A stretch of 64,000 nt of DNA from Lachnospiraceae bacterium (GTDB taxonomy: Bacteria > Bacillota > Clostridia > Lachnospirales > Lachnospiraceae): NCBI GenBank assembly GCA_029067085.1, contig JAIEFE010000015.1:305633-369632 (forward strand), given 5' to 3'. A program made the translations under genes and the position numbers. Of this stretch, positions 8,059 through 14,479 are shown in pieces. Positions within the stretch are counted from its first letter, which is position 1; each line of letters begins with the position of its first letter. The notes beneath the pieces are model-generated. The model searched no databases and was not told where the DNA came from. It worked only from the letters and a program-made list of their open reading frames with translations.

Positions 8059-8106
8059 TTATCTCACTGCATCATAATGTGTCCACATACGGACAACTTT
8101 ATCTAT
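8059..8106 (-). pseudogene. yoeB 3'-end remnant (copy B) directly after the VanZ-like stop
   Basis: Immediately after the TGA of the VanZ-like gene the same frame reads IDKVVRMWTHYDAVR then TAA, nearly identical to the YoeB C-terminus KVVRMWTHYDAMR. No start codon or remaining yoeB body is present. The nucleotide match continues into the terminator at 8013-8043. Confidence 0.8.
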
Positions 8107-8655
8107 TCACTTCGCAAACTCCTCCAAAACCGGAAATTTTCTCTTAATCCCGGCACACAACGCCGCTCCAGCACATCCTCCGATAAAATTCAAGATCAGA
8201 TCGTCAACATCCACGCTTCTGTTAATAAACAGCTGCCCTGCCTCGATCAATGCCGTAATGAGAAAACACAGAAACAGCACACGCCTGACAGTGCGATTTT
8301 TCTTCCACAACAGGACTATCCCGAATCCCCACGGCATGAACATCACAATATTTCCAACGATATTGACAAGAAAGATATCCGGCATAAAGTGGCGCAAGAA
8401 CGTGCTGATCGTACGAAACGGAACCAGATTGATTCTTTCACCGGAAGTTATTCTGTGACGCATATTCTCTATCATGGCGGAGGGTGTGCTGTAAGTGCCC
8501 TCAAAAGCAAGGGCCAGTAATGCCACCGTGAACAGTATAAAAACCGTCAACGCAGCTTCCCTCTTATCCCAATGCCGCCAGGGACGGCGCAATAACAGAT
8601 AGATTGGTGATATAAATAAAGCAATCATGCTGAATTTACAGATATATACGACCAT
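8107..8655 (-). CDS. VanZ-like membrane protein
   Basis: 182 residues from the ATG at 8655, preceded by AAGGAAAAG; an upstream in-frame TTG lacks a ribosome site. Four to five hydrophobic segments are visible. The conserved VanZ stretch appears as VNIVGNIVMFMPWGF and the later SVDVDDLILNFIGG. VanZ-family proteins are small membrane proteins; VanZ itself confers low-level teicoplanin resistance, but most homologues have no known role. The gene is flanked on both sides by yoeB-tail/terminator repeats and looks like an inserted cassette. Confidence 0.82.
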   Translation of the reverse strand: MVVYICKFSMIALFISPIYLLLRRPWRHWDKREAALTVFILFTVALLALAFEGTYSTPSAMIENMRHRITSGERINLVPFRTISTFLRHFMPDIFLVNIVGNIVMFMPWGFGIVLLWKKNRTVRRVLFLCFLITALIEAGQLFINRSVDVDDLILNFIGGCAGAALCAGIKRKFPVLEEFAK

Positions 8656-8706
8656 TTTTCTTTTCCTTTTTTGCAATGATACATATATATTATCATATTT
8701 GTATAT

Positions 8707-8736
8707 AAAAAAGTGACAGCCTTTCCGGCTGCCGCC
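8707..8736 (-). terminator. Terminator after the Fic gene (repeat copy C)
   Basis: Minus-strand stem GGCAGCC / GGCTGTC around a GGAAA loop, followed after two bases by six T. Homologous to the yoeB terminator. Confidence 0.75.
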
Positions 8737-8758
8737 TTGTTTATTGTTGATCTCTCCA

Positions 8759-8797
8759 TTATCTCACCGCATGATAATGAGTCCATATACAGAGCAA
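8759..8797 (-). pseudogene. yoeB 3'-end remnant (copy C) after the Fic gene
   Basis: Read on the minus strand this encodes LLCIWTHYHAVR then TAA, aligned to VVRMWTHYDAMR of YoeB, and is more diverged than copy B. It lies between the Fic stop at 8805 and the terminator. Only the tail is present. Confidence 0.7.
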
Positions 8798-8804
8798 ACT
8801 GAGC

Positions 8805-9743
8805 TTAAAAATTTTTCCAACAACGCTCTTTCATAAAGTTACATATTACATTTTTACTCTCCCCTTCATAAAATGCAACAAGCAGTTTCTTAAACTCTGA
8901 TACCTCTTTTTCCGGTATCACTAAAAAACCCATACCATGTGCAATTAGATAATGATTTGCAAAAATGACTGCTGCTCTTTTATTTCCATCCAAAAACACC
9001 TGTGTTTTCATACAATACAAACATAATTCGATTGCAATATCAAGAACTGTTTTCTCTTGTGCAGTTATCTCATCAATTTCTTCCCTGACCATTGATTCCA
9101 CAGGAAGAGGCGGAATATAATCGGAGCCTCCAATCGTAACCGGTACTCCTCTGATCCTACCTCCGTCATAAAAAAAGCCTTCGTTTACAATTTTGGCAAT
9201 ATGGCATAACATATAGTAATTGGTTTCACTTTGAAGAACATCCTGATCTAATATAAATTCCCAGGCATGTTTTAAATTCAAAATCTTTTGCACATCCGCC
9301 GCAGATACGCCATTAACTACTCCATTCTCAATTATTTCTTCTGTCTGTGGAAAAGAAGTTGCCACACCCTCTAAGACCGCCTGATCGTAAATATTGGCTT
9401 TCATGTTTGCCCTTGCAAACTCCATATTATCAATAACCCTTTTGGGAAGTGCCTTATCCTCATACCCCAATAACGACAGCTTTTTATTGATTCGGCGAAT
9501 GTTCTTATGCAATTCTCTGGTTTCTCTTGCATTGCGCAAAAGCAGCTGATATAATTCATCCGAATATACATCTACATAGGTAGAGGTCAGTTTCCCGGCA
9601 ATGCGCTTCCTCATATATAAGTATTTGCTGCCACTCTGCTCTTTAATTTCCGGAGTTCCGTCATAAGGCATTAGATTCAGTCTGGCCTGATAATCCGCCC
9701 TCTGCTGTAAAAACTCCTGTATTTCCATAAAATTTGCTGCCAT
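8805..9743 (-). CDS. Fic-domain protein with His-to-Gln change in the core motif
   Basis: 312 residues from the ATG at 9743, seven bases after GAGGAG; the frame extends to a TTG inside that ribosome site. The C-terminal half is a Fic domain. Its core motif reads TQVFLDGNKR at residues 247-256, where the usual pattern is HPFxDGNGR or HPFxDGNKR, so Gln replaces the catalytic His while the nucleotide-binding DGNKR is kept. Fic enzymes normally transfer AMP or a related group to a protein hydroxyl. Loss of the His predicts altered or absent transferase activity, although it may be a conserved subclass. A consensus promoter with an 11-bp inverted repeat precedes the gene, suggesting tight control. 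Confidence 0.85.
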   Translation of the reverse strand: MAANFMEIQEFLQQRADYQARLNLMPYDGTPEIKEQSGSKYLYMRKRIAGKLTSTYVDVYSDELYQLLLRNARETRELHKNIRRINKKLSLLGYEDKALPKRVIDNMEFARANMKANIYDQAVLEGVATSFPQTEEIIENGVVNGVSAADVQKILNLKHAWEFILDQDVLQSETNYYMLCHIAKIVNEGFFYDGGRIRGVPVTIGGSDYIPPLPVESMVREEIDEITAQEKTVLDIAIELCLYCMKTQVFLDGNKRAAVIFANHYLIAHGMGFLVIPEKEVSEFKKLLVAFYEGESKNVICNFMKERCWKNF

Positions 9744-9756
9744 TTTGAAACTCCTC

Positions 9757-9806
9757 AATATAGGGAACTTTTTATGTAAAAATTATACAAAAAAATTCCC
9801 TATATT
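9757..9806 (-). promoter_or_regulatory. Inverted repeat flanking the Fic promoter
   Basis: Perfect 11-bp arms AATATAGGGAA (9757-9767) and TTCCCTATATT (9796-9806) separated by 28 bp. One arm lies in the promoter spacer, the other just before the ribosome site. Likely operator. Confidence 0.6.
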
Positions 9807-9810
9807 TCAA
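9782..9810 (-). promoter_or_regulatory. Promoter of the Fic gene
   Basis: TTGAAA (9805-9810), 17-bp spacer, TATAAT (9782-9787). Confidence 0.7.
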
Positions 9811-9830
9811 TAGTGTATCAGAAAACATTT

Positions 9831-10586
9831 TCACCCCACCTCCTGCCGCAGCCGGAGCAATATCCGCTTCTCCATCCGACTGACCTGCACCTGACTGATC
9901 CCGAGGCTCTTCGCCACTTCCGACTGTGTCTTGTCCTGAAAATAGCGCATATGAATAAGCTGCCGCTCCGTCTCGGAGAGCGATGCGAGGAGCTGCTCCA
10001 GCAGGATATGATTTAAGATTTCTTCCTTCTCCGCATCCCCGCTATCCCGATTCACGCCCGCAGTGGCGCCTGCAGCGCTGCCCACCACCTGATCGACCAG
10101 ATAGATCTCATTGCCGTCAGACTGATAGACAGACTTGTAGATAGACTCCACCTCAACGCTGGCATCCAGTGCCATCACGATATCCTCCACGGAGAGCTCC
10201 GTCTCCGCAGACAGTTCCTGCAGGGTCGCTTCCCTGCCGTAAAGCTGGGAAAGTCTCTGTGCTGCCTGTCTGATCTTCCAGCCGTTTTCCTTCAGAGTAC
10301 GGCTCACTTTCACCATGCCGTCATCCCGCAGAAAACGCTTGATCTCACCCTGTATCATCGGTACGGCATAGGTGGAGAAACGCACCTGAAATTGCAGATC
10401 AAACTTGTCGATTGCCTTGATCAGACCGATGCAGCCGATCTGAAACAGATCCTCCAGATCATAGCCTCTCCCGACAAAACGTTTCACAATATGCCTTACC
10501 AGCCCCAGATTCTCTTCTATCAGTACCTCTCTCGCCTCTTTATCTCCCGCCTGTGATCGTTCGATTAAAACGGCAGTCTCCTCCAT
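9831..10586 (-). CDS. sigF: Sporulation sigma factor SigF
   Basis: 251 residues with sigma-70 regions 2 (VRHIVKRFVGRGYDLEDLFQIGCIGLIKAIDKF), 3 and 4 (LSETERQLIHMRYFQDKTQSEVAKSLGISQVQVSRMEKR). Length and order match forespore-specific SigF rather than SigG because it is the third gene behind SpoIIAA and SpoIIAB. SigF directs early forespore transcription and is held inactive by SpoIIAB until SpoIIAA is dephosphorylated. The ATG at 10586 lies three bases after the spoIIAB stop, indicating tight translational linkage. Confidence 0.95.
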   Translation of the reverse strand: MEETAVLIERSQAGDKEAREVLIEENLGLVRHIVKRFVGRGYDLEDLFQIGCIGLIKAIDKFDLQFQVRFSTYAVPMIQGEIKRFLRDDGMVKVSRTLKENGWKIRQAAQRLSQLYGREATLQELSAETELSVEDIVMALDASVEVESIYKSVYQSDGNEIYLVDQVVGSAAGATAGVNRDSGDAEKEEILNHILLEQLLASLSETERQLIHMRYFQDKTQSEVAKSLGISQVQVSRMEKRILLRLRQEVG

Positions 10587-10589
10587 GGG

Positions 10590-11078
10590 CTATTCCTCGT
10601 TTTCGATCCAGGCATTCAGGCCAAGCTTTTTGTACATGCGCACCAAAGTCCCCTGATCCGGCTCTGAGACTACCTCAAGATCGTCCATAAAAGCTTCCAT
10701 GAAAGCAAAACCCATTCCGGAGCGCTCCCACTCGGGTCTGGTGGTATAAAGCGGCTCCATGGCCCGCCCTACATCCGCCATCCCGACACCGCGGTCGATG
10801 ATCTCCACCTCCAGAACATCGTTTTTCAGCGTGCAGTTCATCTGTACCCGGTCCGTAACGCTGCCTCTGTTCTCATAGCCGTGCAGAATTGCGTTGGTAA
10901 CTGCCTCAGAAACCGCCGTTTTTACATCTGACAGCTCTTCAATCGTGGGGTTCAAAGGTGCGATAAAGGCCGATACCGCCATTCTTGCAAAGCTCTCATT
11001 TGCCGACACCGCCGCAAATTCCAGATGCATCTCGTTTGTAATCTGTCTGTAATCCTTCTTTTCCAATATCTCGATCAT
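10590..11078 (-). CDS. spoIIAB: Anti-sigma-F factor SpoIIAB
   Basis: 162 residues, slightly longer than the ~146 of Bacillus because of an N-terminal extension; MHLEFAAVSANESFARM begins at residue 17. GHKL-type ATP site: SEAVTNAILHGYE (N-box), IIDRGVGM (G1) and ERSGMGFAFMEAFMD (G2). It is a serine kinase that binds SigF and phosphorylates SpoIIAA. The ATG at 11078 has GGAG nine bases upstream, supporting the longer start. Central gene of the three-gene operon. Confidence 0.95.
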   Translation of the reverse strand: MIEILEKKDYRQITNEMHLEFAAVSANESFARMAVSAFIAPLNPTIEELSDVKTAVSEAVTNAILHGYENRGSVTDRVQMNCTLKNDVLEVEIIDRGVGMADVGRAMEPLYTTRPEWERSGMGFAFMEAFMDDLEVVSEPDQGTLVRMYKKLGLNAWIENEE

Positions 11079-11105
11079 CTATCTCATCTCCTTTCCGAAA
11101 GCCAA

Positions 11106-11414
11106 CTAATCCATAATCTCCACAATGTTTTCCATCCCTGACAACAAAAGCAGCCGCCTGATCCTACTGTCAGCATGAACCGCATATACCTTGCCGCCAA
11201 AGCAGGCAATCTTCCGATATCGCCCCAAAATGATCCCAACCCCTGAACTGTCCATAAAGGTTGTCCGCTCAAAATCAAAGACCACGTTTCCCACCTTCTT
11301 TGAGACAATATATCTGTCCGCTCTCCTACTTATGTCAACCGATAAATGATGGTCAATCTCAGCCGGCATTCTTATCATTAGATAGTTGTCAATTACTTTA
11401 AAATCTCCTTCCAT
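11106..11414 (-). CDS. spoIIAA: Anti-anti-sigma factor SpoIIAA
   Basis: 102 residues with a STAS fold. The phosphorylation site is in TFMDSSGVGIILGRYR (Ser56/57), matching the Bacillus SpoIIAA site phosphorylated by SpoIIAB and dephosphorylated by SpoIIE. When unphosphorylated it releases SigF from SpoIIAB. AGGAGG precedes the ATG at 11414. First gene of spoIIAA-spoIIAB-sigF. Confidence 0.95.
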   Translation of the reverse strand: MEGDFKVIDNYLMIRMPAEIDHHLSVDISRRADRYIVSKKVGNVVFDFERTTFMDSSGVGIILGRYRKIACFGGKVYAVHADSRIRRLLLLSGMENIVEIMD

Positions 11415-11431
11415 ATTATGTTAACCTCCTG

Positions 11432-11461
11432 TTTCTCTATATCATTTATAATCTATCCTTT
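11432..11461 (-). promoter_or_regulatory. Possible SigH-type promoter of the spoIIA operon
   Basis: AAAGGATAG (11453-11461) and ATAGAGAAA (11432-11440), 12 bp apart on the minus strand. The -35 fits the SigH pattern well, the -10 less well. SigH control is expected from Bacillus. Confidence 0.35.
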
Positions 11462-11498
11462 TGCTCAATCTGGGATTGTTTCGTCCCGCGCCGCAAAC

Positions 11499-11531
11499 AA
11501 AAAAGAGAACATGATATTGCATCACATTCTC
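11499..11531 (-). terminator. Terminator of the TPR-protein transcript
   Basis: Minus-strand stem GAGAATGTGAT, 5-base loop, ATCATGTTCTC, followed by six T. Separates the TPR gene from the spoIIA operon. Confidence 0.85.
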
Positions 11532-11569
11532 TTTCGTATCTCATTCTTTTTTCTTAAGCAGACCGCGCC

Positions 11570-12988
11570 TTACTCCTCCGCGTCCTCCAGCTCCGCCAGA
11601 AAATTCTTAGACTTGTCCGCCTTCTCCGTATTGGGGAACAGCTCGATCACCTGACGATAAATTACCTTTGCCTTCTCCTTCTCCCCTATGCGGTTATAGG
11701 AGTTTGCCAGATCAAAAAGCGCCTGCCCGTTAGTGGCATCATACTGAAATGCCTTCTCAAGATTCGGAATCGCGTCCGCGTAATTTCCCGCCCAGAATGC
11801 ATTATGTCCGTCTTTGTCATAGGATTCCGCAACCTGCGGTCCTATCAAGGCTAAAAGCGTATTATAAAGCGTCTCAAAGGCCTCAGAGTTTTCCTCCCCC
11901 TCCTCGGTCTTTTGGTCCTCAACGTCCTCCAGATAATCCATCACTGTGACAACGTCCTCAGCATCCGTCAGATACGCTCCCGCTGCCTTCATCAGACTCT
12001 CCACAGACTGCAGGGTCCCGTCCCGGCCCATGAAAGCCGCTACGTCCTGCTGCAGCGTCTCATTTTGAGCCTGCAGTTCTCCAAGCTGCTGCTGCAGCTC
12101 ATCTATGGTGGCCGTCTTCGCATCAGACTGCTCGCTGACCTTGCGAAGGTCCTCGTCGAGCCCCGCCCTCGCCGCTTGAATTCTGGCCGGCAGGATCAGA
12201 AAGAAGGCAATGGCGATACCGATCGCCAGACCGATCCCCAGATTCAGGAGAGAGGTGACTCCCCTGCCCTCCTTCATATTGACCGGCTGAATGATGGTCT
12301 CGTTGCCGCTCTGGTACTTGACGATCTCCTCGGATTTCTTCTGCTTTTTAGAGGTCTTAACACCCTCCTCCGGCAGGAGCATCTCATCAACTTCTTTTAA
12401 GTAGCGGAGCGTAGCCGTATTGTTGGTGTCGATCTCGAGACATTTGGTAAGCTCCCGCTTTGCCCGCTCCCACTCCTCACTGTTAATATACAAAAGGGCA
12501 AGAAGCTGGTGCGCCCTGATGAATTTCGGATTCAGGGAGAGCACCTTTTTTAACTGGATCACTGCCAGATCCAGACTGTCCTGATTGCAGTAGGTAAGTG
12601 CCTGATTATACTTTTTGATCGTCTGATTGATGGTGTCCAGGCGGTTCTGGTTCGTCTGGATCATATTAATGTAATCGTCCGCGATATTTTTCTTCGGACG
12701 CAGATTCTTACTGATGACCCACTCGCTTAAGGCCGCTACCACCTCTCCGGTTTCAAAATAAACCAGACCCAGAAGATTTCTTGCCTCCACATTATTTTTA
12801 TCAAATTTAAGACTCTGTCGCAAACTCGCGATCGCACCTGTCAGGTCCCTGACACCGGCCCGCTCCAGACCGTCGTTGTAAAAACGGTTCGATATATATA
12901 TGATCCTTTTATAAAGGGCTACATCGGCGCCGCAGTTCGTGCAAAAATCGTGTTCGGACAGGGTACATCCACACCGATAACAAATCAT
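11570..12988 (-). CDS. Zinc-ribbon, TPR and coiled-coil membrane protein
   Basis: 472 residues. The N-terminus is a zinc ribbon (CYRCGCTLSEHDFCTNCG, two CxxC pairs). Tetratricopeptide repeats follow to about residue 205, then a basic linker, one membrane helix (LLNLGIGLAIGIAIAFFLIL, about 245-265), a coiled coil (about 272-320) and a second group of TPRs at the C-terminus. The arrangement suggests a cytoplasmic zinc-ribbon/TPR half and an extracytoplasmic TPR half, a scaffold across the membrane. It lies downstream of folC and a 48-residue gene in the same orientation. Specific function unknown. Confidence 0.75.
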   Translation of the reverse strand: MICYRCGCTLSEHDFCTNCGADVALYKRIIYISNRFYNDGLERAGVRDLTGAIASLRQSLKFDKNNVEARNLLGLVYFETGEVVAALSEWVISKNLRPKKNIADDYINMIQTNQNRLDTINQTIKKYNQALTYCNQDSLDLAVIQLKKVLSLNPKFIRAHQLLALLYINSEEWERAKRELTKCLEIDTNNTATLRYLKEVDEMLLPEEGVKTSKKQKKSEEIVKYQSGNETIIQPVNMKEGRGVTSLLNLGIGLAIGIAIAFFLILPARIQAARAGLDEDLRKVSEQSDAKTATIDELQQQLGELQAQNETLQQDVAAFMGRDGTLQSVESLMKAAGAYLTDAEDVVTVMDYLEDVEDQKTEEGEENSEAFETLYNTLLALIGPQVAESYDKDGHNAFWAGNYADAIPNLEKAFQYDATNGQALFDLANSYNRIGEKEKAKVIYRQVIELFPNTEKADKSKNFLAELEDAEE

Positions 12989-13001
12989 TTACGCTGATCC
13001 C

Positions 13002-13148
13002 CTATTCTCCTGCTTTCTTCGACTCCTTGACGATCTTTACCATCAGATCCGCCATATCCGTCAGATCCTGATTATAGATCGCCTCTTCCGCATCCTCCAC
13101 TTCCAGACTGGGGTGAAACTTTTTCAGTTCCTCTTCAAAATTGATCAT
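13002..13148 (-). CDS. Small acidic protein of 48 residues, unknown function
   Basis: Short frame starting MINFEEELKKFHPSLEVEDAE and ending KKAGE. The ATG at 13148 has GGAG eight bases upstream and overlaps the end of folC by 14 bases; it stops 13 bases before the next gene. Composition is coding-like, charged and helix-prone, with no membrane segment. Tight placement between folC and the TPR gene supports a real translated gene coupled to folC. Function unknown. Confidence 0.7.
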   Translation of the reverse strand: MINFEEELKKFHPSLEVEDAEEAIYNQDLTDMADLMVKIVKESKKAGE

Positions 13149-14475
13149 GTTGACTTCTCCTTAAAAGGGCTTTCAATTCGCCCGCCAAATATAAAGAACC
13201 GACAATATACACCTCATCTCTGTCTTTCCTGTTCGATATCTGCTCTGCGAACGCTTCCTCAAGCGTATCGTAGGCCTCCATGTCAAATCCGGTGTACTGT
13301 CTAAAGGAATTTACAAGTTCTGTCAGAGGCAGGGCCCGTTCTCCCTGCATCTGCACGGGACAGATACGATCAAAAAGTCCCGCCTGCGAAAGCGCTGCCG
13401 CCGCTTCCCGATATCTCTTATCCCGCACGGAAGAGTAGAGTAGAATCCTTTTTCCTTCGCAGGAGCGCACTCTCACCGTTTCGAGAAAGGCGCGGATCCC
13501 GTCCGTATTGTGCGCGCCGTCCACATACACCGACGGCAGGATCTCCTCCATCCTGCCCTCCCACGACGCCTCACGAATCCCTTCCTGCAATATGGCAACC
13601 GTGATCCGCTCCTCCCGCAGCAACGCAAGCGCCCGCAGCGCCAGCGAAGCATTCTCCACCTGATAGAGCGCAGAAGTGGACACAGTAAAACCAATATAAT
13701 CATAATAGAGTAAATGAAGAGAAAAATCAATCGTTTTATGCCTAATCTTTATTTCTTTTATCGCATCCTCCTCCAAAGGGCAGGATATTGCACCGGTTTT
13801 TCGGGCATAGGCCTCGATGACAGAGGTCACTTCCTCCTGCTTTTCGGCATAGACCACGGGAACATTCTTTCGCAGGATACCGGCCTTCTCTCCCGCAATC
13901 TCTGCGAGCGTATCTCCCAGAAATTCTGTATGATCGTATCCTATGGATGTGATAATGCACATTTCTTTCCGTTCTATCGCATTTGTCGCGTCCAGCCTTC
14001 CGCCAAGCCCTGTCTCGAGCACCACATATTCCACTCCGGCTTCTTCGAAGAGAAGCATAGCCATAAAAAAGAGAAATTCGAAGAAAGTCGGGTGATAAGA
14101 TCTCTCCGCCAGAGATTCCGGCAGCGTCTTCAAGCCCTCCATCACTCTCTGAAAGGCCCACAAAAAACGCTCCTCGGATACTATGCTGCCGTCTATCCGA
14201 AAACGCTCCCGCATGGAAACGAGATGCGGGGAGGTAAACATGCCGCAGGAGATTCCCGCCTTTTGCAGAACAGAACACAAATAAGCACAAACGGAACCTT
14301 TTCCGTTTGTGCCTGCCACATGCAGAATCCTTTTATCCTGCGAAGGTGCTCCCAGATGCACAAGGAAACGCCTTGTGTCCTCACAGCTGTTCTTTGAGGT
14401 AAATTTAGGGGTGGCATTGATGTAACTCTCCGCCGCCCCATAAGTCGTAAAGATTTCTTCCATATCGCATTTCAC
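13135..14475 (-). CDS. folC: Bifunctional folylpolyglutamate/dihydrofolate synthase
   Basis: 446 residues. The Mur-ligase-type ATP site VAGTNGKGSVCAYL spans about residues 53-66; the folate-binding FTSPHLVSMRERFRIDG and the YDHTEFLGDTLAEIAGEKAGI loop follow. The C-terminal ligase domain includes the typical VYVDGAHNTDGI. The enzyme adds glutamate to dihydropteroate and to reduced folates in the cytoplasm. Codons 1 and 5 are both possible ATGs (14475, 14463). It lies five bases after the FapA-like gene and overlaps the 48-residue gene, so all are probably one transcript. Confidence 0.93.
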   Translation of the reverse strand: MKCDMEEIFTTYGAAESYINATPKFTSKNSCEDTRRFLVHLGAPSQDKRILHVAGTNGKGSVCAYLCSVLQKAGISCGMFTSPHLVSMRERFRIDGSIVSEERFLWAFQRVMEGLKTLPESLAERSYHPTFFEFLFFMAMLLFEEAGVEYVVLETGLGGRLDATNAIERKEMCIITSIGYDHTEFLGDTLAEIAGEKAGILRKNVPVVYAEKQEEVTSVIEAYARKTGAISCPLEEDAIKEIKIRHKTIDFSLHLLYYDYIGFTVSTSALYQVENASLALRALALLREERITVAILQEGIREASWEGRMEEILPSVYVDGAHNTDGIRAFLETVRVRSCEGKRILLYSSVRDKRYREAAAALSQAGLFDRICPVQMQGERALPLTELVNSFRQYTGFDMEAYDTLEEAFAEQISNRKDRDEVYIVGSLYLAGELKALLRRSQHDQF

Positions 14476-14479
14476 AACA

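Larger units (their letters stand above)
8012..8106 (-). repeat. yoeB-tail/terminator repeat, copy B
   Basis: Terminator plus last 13-14 yoeB codons, directly after the VanZ-like stop. About 90 bp shared with copies A and C. Confidence 0.75.
8706..8797 (-). repeat. yoeB-tail/terminator repeat, copy C
   Basis: Terminator plus diverged yoeB tail, directly after the Fic stop. The tail stop codons of copies B and C are exactly 700 bp apart. Confidence 0.7.
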
